In this document: piece by piece, positions 17,057 to 26,116 of the stretch
Numbering within the stretch: position 1 is the stretch's first letter
Layout of the letters: each line of letters opens with the position of its first letter
Assembly (NCBI GenBank): GCA_964469905.1
Contig: CAYXZW010000004.1
Coordinates: forward strand, 1 to 64,000
Length of the DNA stretch: 64,000 bases
Reading direction: 5' to 3'
Source: MVRV01 sp964469905
GTDB taxonomy: Bacteria; Desulfobacterota; Syntrophia; Syntrophales; Smithellaceae
Translations under genes and position numbers: made by a program
The notes under the pieces: model-generated
Seen by the model: only the letters and a program-made list of their open reading frames with translations
Databases searched by the model: none
Told to the model about the DNA's origin: nothing

Positions 17057-19352
17057 TTAGGGAAGGGAGGTAAGATAGACCCTCAAGTTATCCTGTTTTT
17101 TTAAAGCTAATTTTTTGCGCAAACGATATCGGTTAATATTGACCGAGCTTTCCGTTACATTTAAAAGTTCTGCAACCTCTTTCGATGACTTTCCTTCTTT
17201 TATCAATTCGGCAACGCGAATTTCTCTGTTGGTCAGGCTCAGGTATTTAACAGATAATCTATGACTGAAGGGAGACAGGATGTTCCTGAGATTCGACTCA
17301 AGAATATTAACATACGTCATAAATCGATCATCCACTTTCGCGCGCTTCAATTCCTCCACGTAAGGTATAACGAGTTCATTGATATTGAGAACCAGCATTT
17401 CCTCAAGCTCTTTTCTGTCATCTCCCCTTCGTTTCAGAAGAACTGTCAGGGCGGCATTGAGCTCTTCCAACTCACTGGATTTCATCCCCAATTCCCGCTC
17501 TCTTTTCATCAGGGACTCCTCCGCCAGCTTGCGCTTGGTGACATCGCGAAGAACTTCGATGGCCCCGATGATATTCCCCTTATTGTCGTAAAGGGGACTC
17601 GATTTACCCCAGACATAGGCATTCAGAGCCGGAGCCCATGTCTCAACGACCAACTCATTTTTTTCCCTGTCAAAGATAGAATATTTCTTTTCCAACTCCT
17701 CATCCGGCTTCAGTATAAGATCTACGATGAGAGGCCGTCGTTCCCCATAAAACGGTATCGAATATTCATAATTACCCTTCCCCACCATATCCTTCGNNNN
17801 NNNNNNNNNNNNNNNNNNNNNNNNNNNNNNNNNNNNNNNNNNNNNNNNNNNNNNNNNNNNNNNNNNNNNNNNNNNNNNNNNNNNNNNNNNNNNNNNAAAA
17901 CGGTATCGAATATTCATAATTACCCTTCCCCACCATATCCTTCGCGCTTACTCCGGTCATTTTCTCCATTGCCCGGTTCCAGGCAATTGCTTCCCCTTCT
18001 CGATTGATCACGACTGTTGCATCGGGAAGAAATTCGATGATATCGGCCAGACGCCTCTCCGATTCGCGTAGGGCGTCCTCCGCCAGCTTGCGTGCCGTAA
18101 TGTCGCGCAGGACCGCTATAGCTCCGACAATATTACCATTATTATCATAAAGAGGACTAGCTTTACCCCATACATAAGCTTTTATACCCGGCACCCATGT
18201 CTCAACCACCAATTCGTACTTCTGTCGGTCAAAGCCTGAATATTTCTTTTCCAACTCCTCATTCGGTTTCAGTACAAGATCTACGATGACGGGCCGTCGG
18301 TCCCCATAAAACGGTATCGAATATTCATAATTACCCTTCCCCACCATATCCTTCGCGCTTACCCCGGTCATTTTCTCCATTGCCCGGTTCCAGGCAATCG
18401 CTTCCCCTTCACAATTGATCACGACGGTTGCATCGGGAAGAAATTCGATGATATCGGCCAGACGCCTCTCCGATTCGCGGAGGGCTTCTTCCGCCAGCTT
18501 GCGCTTGGTGACGTCGCGCATGACCTCGATGGCACCTACAATATTCCTGTTGTTGTCGTAAAGGGGCCCCGCTTTAGCCCAGACATGGGTATTTAAGCCC
18601 GGCAACCATGTCTCGACAACCAATTCGTTCTTGTGTCTATCAAAACCCGAATATTCTTCTTCCAACGCCACATTCGGTTTCAATACAAGATCTACGATGA
18701 CGGGCCGTCGGTCTCCATAAAACGGTATGGAATATTCATAATTACCCTTACCCACCATATCTTTTGCGCCAACCCCGGTCATTTTCTCCATTGCCCGGTT
18801 CCAGGCAATCACTTCGCCTTCACAATTGATCACGACGATTGCATCGGGAAGGAATTCAATGATATCGGACAGACGCCTTTCCGATTCACGACGGGCGTCC
18901 TTATCAAGATTACGCTCGGTTATGTCCATTGAGTTGCCCAGAATTGCCGGCTTCCCCTCATACAAAATCGGAGTCACCGTTTCCATCATCCAGCGTATTT
19001 GTCCTCCTCGTGTTACGACCCGAAATTCATACGGCGCTGTTCTTTCCCCGCGGAGCATAGCTCGAGCATTCGCTTTAACAAAGTCTCTGTCTTCCGGATG
19101 AATCAAACTGTCTGCTTTTTCCCCGTATAGGTCTTTAACGGTATATCCGGCAAATGAAAAGGTATTCCAACTCCCAAACTTAAATTGACCATCTTGCGAT
19201 ACATAGGCCCCGGCAAAAGATTTTTCCGCCATGATGTTCAGCAATTGCTCGCGCTGCTGTAACTTTTTCATCTCCTGGTCAAGATCAGTGATCGTCTGTT
19301 CCAGGCTGGCTATCTTTCGTTTGAGTTTTTTATTCTCGGATTCTTCGGACAT
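17057..19352 (-). CDS. Multi-PAS sensor with C-terminal LuxR-type HTH (broken by assembly gap)
   Basis: The gene starts at ATG 19352 (AGGAG 7 nt upstream) with a coiled coil (residues 5-40), a PAS domain, then near-identical PAS/PAC units of 137 residues, each starting RESERRL(A/S)DIIEFLPDA and ending with an RD(V/I)T(K/A)RKLAE linker. The C-terminus, after the gap, has a coiled linker and a LuxR-type HTH (SLTNREIRVAELIKEGKSSK...). There is no kinase or receiver domain, so it is a one-component sensor-regulator in the cytoplasm. The halves lie in different frames only because 100 N stand for an unknown length: adding 263 bp (to 363) restores both the 411-bp period and a single frame. It is convergent with the dehydrogenase, a possible target. 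Confidence 0.85.
17797..17896. other. Assembly gap (100 N) in PAS repeat
   Basis: Exactly 100 N, the usual placeholder for unknown length. The same roughly 48-bp sequence (starting AAAACGGTATCGAATATTCA) lies on both sides, at 17749 and 17897, so the assembler broke at a repeat junction. Confidence 0.98.
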
Positions 19353-19999
19353 ATGGAATCTCCTGTCAAATAAAGTATTTCACTATGCCACTCGGATGGG
19401 ATCTCTACCGCAGACCAATATAGCACCACCCCCTGAGCATTTTAAACCCCGCCGATCCGGGCAGACCGGATGACCTTACACGGCCTTCTTGGGATAAGGA
19501 AGGAAATTATACAGGGAATTTCTGGGGGAAAGACCATTCTTTTGATTTCCCTTGACAGCCATTCCCTGTCATCAGGAGGGGCAAGGAAGATAAGAGCACC
19601 CACCCGTTAATAAACACTATTGACAAGAACCTGCTTTTTCAGAAAAGGAATATAGGAAAATTGCAATCTTATGTCAATGAAAACTAATCAGACTGGTGTC
19701 TGACCAATTGGCAATTGACAATATTAACAAGAACAGAAAGAATTAGTCGAACTGCCGACTACGTGTAATGTTTTCCTGAATTGTTTTATGGATCGCGGCT
19801 TGGCATGGTAAATGCTCATATGCAAACAAGAATGAAAAAATGATATTAAAGTGAAATAATTTTCCTATCGTGGCATAGATAATGGCAAAATTTACCCACA
19901 TTATAATATTTGGCATTTATAAAATATTAGATATTAACGCTTCGTTAACAAATGCATGATGCAGCAACAATCATAGAAGCCAATGACCGAGGTGTGTAA
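19353..19999. other. Intergenic region, no gene seen
   Basis: These 647 bp upstream of the PAS-LuxR gene contain no convincing ORF. A short palindrome TCAGACTGGTGTCTGA lies near 19688, and an AT-rich stretch at 19850-19950 precedes the small lipoprotein gene. Promoters for both flanking genes probably lie here. Confidence 0.6.
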
Positions 20000-20239
20000 A
20001 TGAAAAAAATATCTTTCTTAATAATAACGTTCGTTTTACTTATTGGTTGTGCGACATCCCCAACGCGAATTCCCCAGGGAAAAACAGAGGCCGATTGGCA
20101 ATTCGACAATAAAGCCTGTGTTGTTAAATCAGGGAAAGTTGACGGATACTTATTGAACAATCCTGTAGACCTTACCTTGAATATAGAACGCGACAAAGCA
20201 TACAAAGCCTGTCTCCAGGAACTGGGTTGGATAAAATAA
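20000..20239 (+). CDS. Small lipoprotein
   Basis: This is a 79-residue protein with a lipoprotein signal peptide: MKKISFLIITFVLLIGC, lipobox LIGC with Cys17 as the lipidated residue. The mature part has two further cysteines (ACVVKSG and KACLQELGW) that could form a disulphide, and ends LGWIK, a pattern common in short deltaproteobacterial lipoproteins. GAGGTG precedes the ATG by about 6 nt. No enzymatic motif is present; role unknown. Confidence 0.75.
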   Translation: MKKISFLIITFVLLIGCATSPTRIPQGKTEADWQFDNKACVVKSGKVDGYLLNNPVDLTLNIERDKAYKACLQELGWIK

Positions 20240-20282
20240 TTTGCTCCCCTGTGAATTAATCTTTTAGCTTCTCCATTTCCAA

Positions 20283-20681
20283 TTATAACTCAAAACCTTG
20301 ATTGAATTCTACCCGCCATTGCAACTGCGACAGCCTTTTTTCTTCATTCCGCCTGTAGGTAAGCCTGGGGTAACTGCCTAGCTCTCGCCATATTGCCTCT
20401 AATTTGGAATCATCTACCGGCGTAAAGAAAAATATTGCCGCAGTAAGACGGGTCAATAAATTTTCATAGGGAAGTTCCCACTCTTTAACCATACCTCTTT
20501 GCTTAAGTTGATTAAAAAGCTGTTTTATCTTGATAATTTCCGGCACATTCCCGGCCTGGGCTGCAATTACAATGTTGCCCGCCGTATTATCTCTATCTGT
20601 ATTTTCTCCGGCGCTGCTGCTACCGCATAGAACAAACACTAAAAAGCCCGCTAAAATTAGACTGAATCTATTGATCTTCAT
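20283..20681 (-). CDS. Exported hypothetical protein
   Basis: This 132-residue protein starts at ATG 20681, preferred over ATG 20699 because AAAGGGA lies about 8 nt upstream of it. Residues 1-24 form a signal peptide (SLILAGFLVFVLCGSSSAG). The mature part is mostly helical, with EIIKIKQLFNQLKQRGMVKEW and a C-terminal half rich in arginine and aromatic residues. I do not recognise a family. It is convergent with the small lipoprotein gene, separated by 43 bp, and probably acts in the periplasm. Confidence 0.6.
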   Translation of the reverse strand: MKINRFSLILAGFLVFVLCGSSSAGENTDRDNTAGNIVIAAQAGNVPEIIKIKQLFNQLKQRGMVKEWELPYENLLTRLTAAIFFFTPVDDSKLEAIWRELGSYPRLTYRRNEEKRLSQLQWRVEFNQGFEL

Positions 20682-20953
20682 TCTGTTAATCCCTTTCAAT
20701 GATACAACATAAGCAATTCATTGCTTTCTAATGATAGGAATATAAAAGAAGCCTGAAGGACTGTCAATGAGATTAAAGGACCCGAAAATAGACATTCCGA
20801 ATTCAGAACTTGGCTACCCCCGAATATACCTGATAGGATGTCCCCATTTTTTTCTAAGATTTAATCCCGGTTTGGCGTGGAAGTTAATAGCGTTGAAATG
20901 CTTTTTATGTCCCTTGAATTCGCACGAATTCGGGCTTGTCCCCTATAAATTTA

Positions 20954-21883
20954 TCAGATGCTCTCCGCATAGGCAAAGACGGCATTGACGTAGGCTTTTT
21001 CATGGTTGTAACGATAAACCGCCCGGCGCATTCTTTTCTCGTGGCCGTTTTTCCAACCCACCCGGCGGAGGTAATTGGCTACACTGGCAAAAGCATCGGG
21101 ATAGTCATACAGGTCGATTATCCCGTCATTATTGTGATCCACGGCAAAAATAACATACGATGAAGGCATAAACTGGGGGATGCCAAAAGCGCCGGCCCAG
21201 GACCCTTTCACGGTAAACGGATCCATGCCCCTTTGCTTGCAAGTCTTAACCCAGGTAACCAGTTCTCTGCTGGCCATGCGAACACGCTTTGTTCTTTTAC
21301 TGAGCATGGCCATCGTATAAAGGGAATTGAAAACAGCATATTTGCCGAGATTCTCCTTGAAATTCGTCTCTACCCTGATAATCGCCACAATATAATTGGC
21401 AGGCACACCATAGAGACTTTCCAGCCTCGCAAAAAGTTCTTTGTTTTCCGCCACGATTCTTTTTCCGGATTCAATAGACTCCGGCTTGAGCAGGCCGAAC
21501 TCCTCGTCGAAGTAACTCAGCTTCTTCTTTTTTTTCTCACCTTCTTTTGGTGCCGCGGACGCATATATATTGTGGTAGATCTCCAGCCGCTCGTCGGAAA
21601 ATATTGCTTCAATCTCAGTGGAGCTGATGCCGGCCCTTCGGAAAGACGCCTGCAAAGCGGCTCTCCGTTTTTCAATACTTCCCGTAATCACCGCTTTTTC
21701 TTTTTTTTCGCCACGCTTCTTTTTTACCGCGGTTTGTTTTCCCGTTTCTTTGTCTTGGATTTCTTTGCCGGTAATTTCTTCTGCCGGGGCAACTTTATTC
21801 TCCGCAATCGCAACACCACAGAAAAGACATACAAAAGAAAATAACGCCACAACAACCACAACGCCTGTTTTCAAACTATTCAT
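20954..21883 (-). CDS. Lytic murein transglycosylase, MltB family
   Basis: The catalytic domain is in the C-terminal half: IIRVETNFKENLGKYAVFNS with the catalytic glutamate in RVET, and AGAFGIPQFMPSSYVIFAVD followed by a DLYDYPDAFASVANYLRRVGW segment, all typical of MltB. It cleaves the MurNAc-GlcNAc bond of peptidoglycan and forms 1,6-anhydro ends. The N-terminus (309 residues from ATG 21883) has a signal/anchor segment (VVVVALFSFVCLFCGVAIA) and a Lys/Glu-rich stretch (residues 30-75) and lacks a clear lipobox, so it is probably soluble or peptide-anchored in the periplasm. GGAGG lies 3 nt before this ATG; the frame extends to GTG 21895 without a ribosome site. Confidence 0.88.
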   Translation of the reverse strand: MNSLKTGVVVVVALFSFVCLFCGVAIAENKVAPAEEITGKEIQDKETGKQTAVKKKRGEKKEKAVITGSIEKRRAALQASFRRAGISSTEIEAIFSDERLEIYHNIYASAAPKEGEKKKKKLSYFDEEFGLLKPESIESGKRIVAENKELFARLESLYGVPANYIVAIIRVETNFKENLGKYAVFNSLYTMAMLSKRTKRVRMASRELVTWVKTCKQRGMDPFTVKGSWAGAFGIPQFMPSSYVIFAVDHNNDGIIDLYDYPDAFASVANYLRRVGWKNGHEKRMRRAVYRYNHEKAYVNAVFAYAESI

Positions 21884-22171
21884 CTGCCTCCACACCGGTT
21901 CTTCAGAATGTATTCCCGCACTACTTCAGCACACAGTAAGCGTTAGGTTGTAATTTACACGATTTTTCTTATACGTTCCAGAAATAAATCGTTATTCCCG
22001 GCCTGCAATCCCCCCTGTTCTTCCTTTAATTTCTTAAGCGAGCCGCAGCACAAAAAACAAAAACGACGCTTAAATAATAAATCGCCAAACCGCCGGAATT
22101 ACAGCAATGACGTAGCTTTGCTGTCATGACAAGGAATAAGTTGATAAGTTAACAGCGACCCTCTGTTTGCT

Positions 22172-22214
22172 GTTCATTGAAAATTCGGATTGTCAATCCG
22201 ATATTTCAATGAAC
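22172..22214. repeat. 43-bp near-perfect palindrome
   Basis: GTTCATTGAAA at 22172 pairs with TTTCAATGAAC ending at 22214; inside, TCGGATTG pairs with CAATCCGA. Only a two-base mismatch interrupts the symmetry. It lies between the transglycosylase and the tRNA-end remnant and has no T tract, so it is more like a transposon or recombination relic than a terminator. Confidence 0.6.
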
Positions 22215-22263
22215 TATATTGTGTGAATCATCATGCAATAATGACCCACCTATAGACAAAATC

Positions 22264-22282
22264 GGCATCCAAAATTGACCCA
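22264..22282. repeat. 19-bp motif shared with 33907-33925, possible IS-end remnant
   Basis: GGCATCCAAAATTGACCCA here and GGCATCCAAAATCGACCCA at 33907-33925 differ at one base, 11.6 kb apart in the same orientation. From memory the motif resembles terminal sequences of IS21-like elements, but no transposase is present, so they would be solo ends. Confidence 0.4.
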
Positions 22283-22330
22283 GGTGAATCATATTATTTT
22301 TAATACTATTTATGCAATAGCTTACGTAAG

Positions 22331-22351
22331 GGTGCGGGGCCGGAATCGAAC
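22331..22351 (-). mobile_element. tRNA 3'-end remnant, probable att site of a genomic island
   Basis: On the minus strand this reads GTTCGATTCCGG followed by CCCCGCACC: T-loop, 3' half of the T-stem and 3' strand of the acceptor stem of a tRNA, without the 5' part. The bases before TTCGATT do not pair with CCGGC, so homology stops exactly at the T-arm. Integrating islands duplicate such tRNA ends; the orientation places the island at higher coordinates. Confidence 0.65.
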
Positions 22352-22405
22352 TGATTGCTTATGTATATATAATTACAATGTTTATCTGTAGTGTAATTTT
22401 ACTCA

Positions 22406-22425
22406 TACCCCCAAATATACCCCCA
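22406..22425. repeat. 8-bp direct repeats next to att remnant
   Basis: TACCCCCA occurs at 22406-22413 and 22418-22425, 12 bp apart. Closely spaced GGGGGTA-type repeats beside a tRNA-derived att site are compatible with integrase arm-binding sites; no integrase gene is visible nearby. Confidence 0.35.
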
Positions 22426-22573
22426 TGCTATATAAAGCCATTACTAATTTAGCCATATGTAGAAATTAAACTGGCAGAATGTATAGAATTTAGTTCCCCT
22501 CCCCCACTTTTTCATTAACCTTCGAGCCAATATACATGCAGCTGGGGATAATGAAGATTACCAATCAAAAGAG

Positions 22574-22640
22574 GGCAACAACAATTGCATAACCGAGAGT
22601 GGCCCGACAGGGCCGCGATCCGGTTTATGCGGTTGTTGGC
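22574..22640 (-). terminator. Three-tier imperfect hairpin downstream of defence block 1
   Basis: Outer CAACAAC/GTTGTTG (22576-22582, 22632-22638), middle GCATAACCG/CGGTTTATGC (22587-22595, 22621-22630) and inner GGCCC/GGGCC (22601-22605, 22610-22614) form one elongated structure with unpaired bulges. On the minus strand it is followed by CTCTTTTG. It probably ends the long minus-strand transcript, though the bulged layout also resembles a folded recombination site. Confidence 0.5.
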
Positions 22641-22670
22641 CTTTCCCGTCCTCAGTTTTTGATGCTTTTG

Positions 22671-25600
22671 TTACATAGCTGGCCACGTTCTTTTATTGCC
22701 CTTCAATAGCTTATCTATTGGCAATTTATTCTCTTCGCTTAAGATCTTATTGAGTGGAATTTCTTTAGTGTCTGATACCTTGGGTGCATATTCACGTTTG
22801 GAGAGAATTGCACCGGTGAGTTGCTTTAGTGCATGCTCTTCTCCCTGCTCCAAATTGCCGAGAGTGACCTCGTCGGTTAATCTCCCAAGCATATCTCCAA
22901 GATAGAAAGACCTTGGGTGTAAGAGATTAATATGATCGATTATCGCTTCATACCAACCTATAGGACGAACAGTGGTAACGAATAATGCCATCATATGTTT
23001 CTGAAGTTTGGATTCCGTTCCACGAAAGCATTCACATATTAGTGGACCTATCTTCTTCGATGCCAGATCGCCTCCCAGTATCTTGACGCTGTTATACGGA
23101 TTCGCGATTATAATCTCTTTGAAACGCTGATCTAAATCAGATGAAAACCCCTCAGCGAGCCTTAATGATAAACCGTCGTGCACTGCCCGACCTCTAGTTG
23201 CGAGCAAGGGGGTAAGCCAAAAGATCACTCTTGAAATCTCTTCCCAACCTCGGAGTATTGTGGTGATTAGTTTCCGCCTCAATTCAACGTCAACGAAGGG
23301 ACTACTCCGCAGTGCTCGAGATGCAGCTTTAATGCTATATATGAGACTCAATACTGAATAGTCTTTCATAAATCTCCTTATACTCTGATCATAAGGTGCT
23401 GTTGACTGATAGTGCGTGTCTGCATGTTTATCCTTGATATCCGCTGGAAGGTTGGACGACTCTATTTTCTCGGCAATCTGGGTTCTAGCCTTTTGAATGT
23501 ACTCATCAGTCGGATTCCAGAGTAACGGGGATATCGGATCGAAAGAGCTTTTAATACCGATTTTGTTGTCGACTTGATCAATCAGTGAAGTCAAGTCATT
23601 GAGAAGTATTTCTATTGCGTCTGCACGCTTTCCATCTATCCCTGAGTAAAACTCTATCATTTCTGGGTAGTTTACATAATTGCGGTTCAACAGAATGAAT
23701 TGCCTGAACTGGTCATCATGACGCATCCATTCTGCTGCAAAATAGAAAATCCAATATCTGTGTCGAAACTCCATCTGATTCCCGTACCTAACAAGGATGT
23801 TGTTTTCAAGAAGCACATCGAGCATTGCTTCAATATTAAGCGTTATACAAGCCGACTTACATATTTCATTTAGTTTTGGAGCGAACGTGGTAGCATCAAA
23901 GCTGCGCGTCTCATCATTGACAAGGTCCTTACAGAAACGTCCCAATACGTATGTGCACTCATCCACATCCGGCTTGTTGCTTAAATACGAAAAACTGTCT
24001 GAGTCAGTGAAGAGTATAAACAAAATTGCCTTCAACAGTTTGGTCTTATTGAGAAGTTTTTCATTATAATTGCTGTCCAAGACGCGCAAGAGGGTATGGC
24101 AATTGAGTGGAGTACGGTGGACATTGATAGTTTCCAAGTGGTCAGCCAAGCCGGTTAGCAAGATGTCTTCTGTACCAATTTGTTTAGATACGTTGTAACC
24201 AACGACTAATTGCCGCATTGAGTTTCTGCTAAGAGCTTGGAGATGTAATAGTTTAAAGTTCTTGTTCAGCTTGGATAGATTTCCTGAGGTGTCGAGGTCT
24301 AGAGAATCTTCAGCGAGAATAACCAGAGGCATATCCGGGAGTTTAGAGGTGATATTCTTTACCATTGTGATGTGGTCAATACTGACGGCATCCCAACTAT
24401 CCAGAACAATACATTTGAGGTCAGATAAACTTTGGTTGTAATGCAGAAGTTCCTCGTCGATAAAATCGGAGATTTTCCTAGCTTTTGTGTGTACTGCATC
24501 AATGTATATCCAAAAGTTGTTCTTTTTAAATGCCTCTAGTCGCATATGCAGGCCGAGACATGTTAATCCGAACTCTCGGGGGGCAACAATCAGCGTGTCG
24601 CAAGGTGATTCGATCAATGGCCGGAGTTCATTTGGGTCGTCAGTGAACTCCCGTTTCTTTGAAAGCGTTGGTTCAACGAATACAATCGGTTGCCCTTTGA
24701 AAGCCTCAAGTGCATGTTGGAGTTGTAGTTCCATCTCTCGGAGATACCGTAGGTAAGGGTTTCCCAATTCAACCCTGCCGTTGTCGGTTTTAGCGAGGCG
24801 GCAGCTTGGGAAGAATGTGCCACCAGAGTACTCACGGTAGAGAATGGCGGATGGCGCATTGTTCTCAATAAGAATAATGGAATATGCCAAAGAGGTTTCC
24901 TTGCCACAAAAAAGCGGCGGAGCTGTGCATATTAGCGCTTTTTGCGGAACGTGACTGTAGAATAATTCAGGGAGGTGATTGTGGCCGGAGAGACATATTG
25001 TGAAATTATTCTCGATGATGTGCTGAAGTTCAGTCTGACTCCAAGAATTGAGGTGATCCAAAGGATGGTGGTGCAGTAAGATTCTTACAGGATAAGTCGT
25101 ATTTCTACACCACTCGACTAAGCCCCGTGTGTAGCATGCCAACCTCCCCTCGTCTTTGATATCTCTTAAACCACCAAACGAGCAGAGGGCTGTGTTTAGG
25201 CAGTATACCCCAATGTCTTCATTTAATTTACACCCCCAACCCCATGCATTAAAGGACTCATCACATCGTGCAAATTGACGGACAAATTTTTCGTAGTTTG
25301 AGAAGTGCCCCGTCAGTAAAGTTGATTTATTGATGAAATCATTAAATTTTTCTTCTTCTCCAGTGTGATCTTTATGCGCCTGCGTGCACTGGTCAAACGC
25401 ATCCTCTACAGCGCGACGGTTAAGATCGTGGTTTCCAGGAGCAATAATCCTGACATCTCTTTTCAGCCCTATGGTGTCTAATTGGCCATCTATCTCGCGA
25501 ATAAAGGCCTCGAAAGCGCTGTTGTCCTCTCCTTCTCGAACAATATCACCGGCGAAAGCGATGTAGAATTGGTGATTAGGCAAGGCTTTCGTCTGCTTAC

Positions 25601-25697
25601 CCAAGTCTTCCAGAAACGCCTTCATTATACTTGATGCACCTTCAGGTGCGTCTTTGCGATAGTGAATGTCTGCCGCGTGAATGAATGCGTAGTTCAT
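22671..25697 (-). CDS. Metallophosphoesterase-STAND-like NTPase fusion with degenerate P-loop
   Basis: This 1008-residue protein begins with a calcineurin-like phosphoesterase: DIH (10-12), GD (50-51), GNHD (88-91), HHH (209-211) and GHNH (238-241), all five metal motifs intact. A linker (about 310-345, with NPYLRYLREMELQL and FVEPTL) resembles the lead-in to STAND/NACHT ATPases. The Walker A region reads VAPREFGLTC (371-380) and lacks GKS/T; a Walker B-like strand is in KCIVLDSWDA. FRHRYWIFYFAAEW resembles the conserved helix after STAND ATPase domains, and the C-terminus is an alpha-helical sensor-like region. Inference: an immune sensor whose phosphoesterase is the effector. It is the last gene of the 32.5-22.7 kb minus-strand block. 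Ligand and substrate are unknown. Confidence 0.75.
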   Translation of the reverse strand: MNYAFIHAADIHYRKDAPEGASSIMKAFLEDLGKQTKALPNHQFYIAFAGDIVREGEDNSAFEAFIREIDGQLDTIGLKRDVRIIAPGNHDLNRRAVEDAFDQCTQAHKDHTGEEEKFNDFINKSTLLTGHFSNYEKFVRQFARCDESFNAWGWGCKLNEDIGVYCLNTALCSFGGLRDIKDEGRLACYTRGLVEWCRNTTYPVRILLHHHPLDHLNSWSQTELQHIIENNFTICLSGHNHLPELFYSHVPQKALICTAPPLFCGKETSLAYSIILIENNAPSAILYREYSGGTFFPSCRLAKTDNGRVELGNPYLRYLREMELQLQHALEAFKGQPIVFVEPTLSKKREFTDDPNELRPLIESPCDTLIVAPREFGLTCLGLHMRLEAFKKNNFWIYIDAVHTKARKISDFIDEELLHYNQSLSDLKCIVLDSWDAVSIDHITMVKNITSKLPDMPLVILAEDSLDLDTSGNLSKLNKNFKLLHLQALSRNSMRQLVVGYNVSKQIGTEDILLTGLADHLETINVHRTPLNCHTLLRVLDSNYNEKLLNKTKLLKAILFILFTDSDSFSYLSNKPDVDECTYVLGRFCKDLVNDETRSFDATTFAPKLNEICKSACITLNIEAMLDVLLENNILVRYGNQMEFRHRYWIFYFAAEWMRHDDQFRQFILLNRNYVNYPEMIEFYSGIDGKRADAIEILLNDLTSLIDQVDNKIGIKSSFDPISPLLWNPTDEYIQKARTQIAEKIESSNLPADIKDKHADTHYQSTAPYDQSIRRFMKDYSVLSLIYSIKAASRALRSSPFVDVELRRKLITTILRGWEEISRVIFWLTPLLATRGRAVHDGLSLRLAEGFSSDLDQRFKEIIIANPYNSVKILGGDLASKKIGPLICECFRGTESKLQKHMMALFVTTVRPIGWYEAIIDHINLLHPRSFYLGDMLGRLTDEVTLGNLEQGEEHALKQLTGAILSKREYAPKVSDTKEIPLNKILSEENKLPIDKLLKGNKRTWPAM

Positions 25698-26116
25698 ATA
25701 TTACTATTCCTCCTCTGAATGTCTTAGATAGTCTGTGGTTCTCATTGCTAGTGAAGCGCACTGGCCATCAATGGTCAATGATTTCATCCCGTGTGCCTTT
25801 TTCTATGGCCAACAATTAATATGTCTTGGTTGGCTTTTTCCGAATTTTGCCTGCAATGTTAAACTATTCGGGGCAGAAAGAAAAGCAATAAATCCTTTAA
25901 AAACAACGTTGTTGAAAATACAGATTTTGGGTTTTCATGGGAAATTTGTCCGCTGTAAAGAAAACATACGGTCCTTTAGAGTTGATGTCATAATGAATAC
26001 CGTTTGGAACAGAGTATTATTTTGAAAGCTATCGACCGCTCACTTTCAGCTACAAATACCTCACATTTACCCGCTGCGGATTCTCTTGAGGTAGCCTTGG
26101 CTGACAATTAGTACCA
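25698..26116. other. Intergenic region inside defence block 1, no gene seen
   Basis: These 419 bp separate the metallophosphoesterase-STAND gene from the GIY-YIG gene. A plus-strand frame of 96 codons (25735-26025) lacks a ribosome site and has unconvincing composition. The size of the gap means the STAND gene may have its own promoter here; GAGGAGG lies 11 nt before its ATG. Confidence 0.5.

Noticed and set aside
20767..21163. Plus-strand ORFs near 20.8-21.2 kb
   Set aside because: They overlap the MltB-type gene or noncoding DNA, and translations show no protein-like pattern.
22331..22351. Complete tRNA gene
   Set aside because: Only the 3' end is present; the upstream bases do not form T-, anticodon or D-stems.
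22574..22640. Integron attC site
   Set aside because: The outer ends do not fit the RYYYAAC/GTTRRRY core sites and no integron integrase or cassette array is present.
25735..26025. 96-codon plus-strand ORF between the STAND and GIY-YIG genes
   Set aside because: No ribosome site, opposite strand to the block, and aromatic/hydrophobic-rich random-looking composition.
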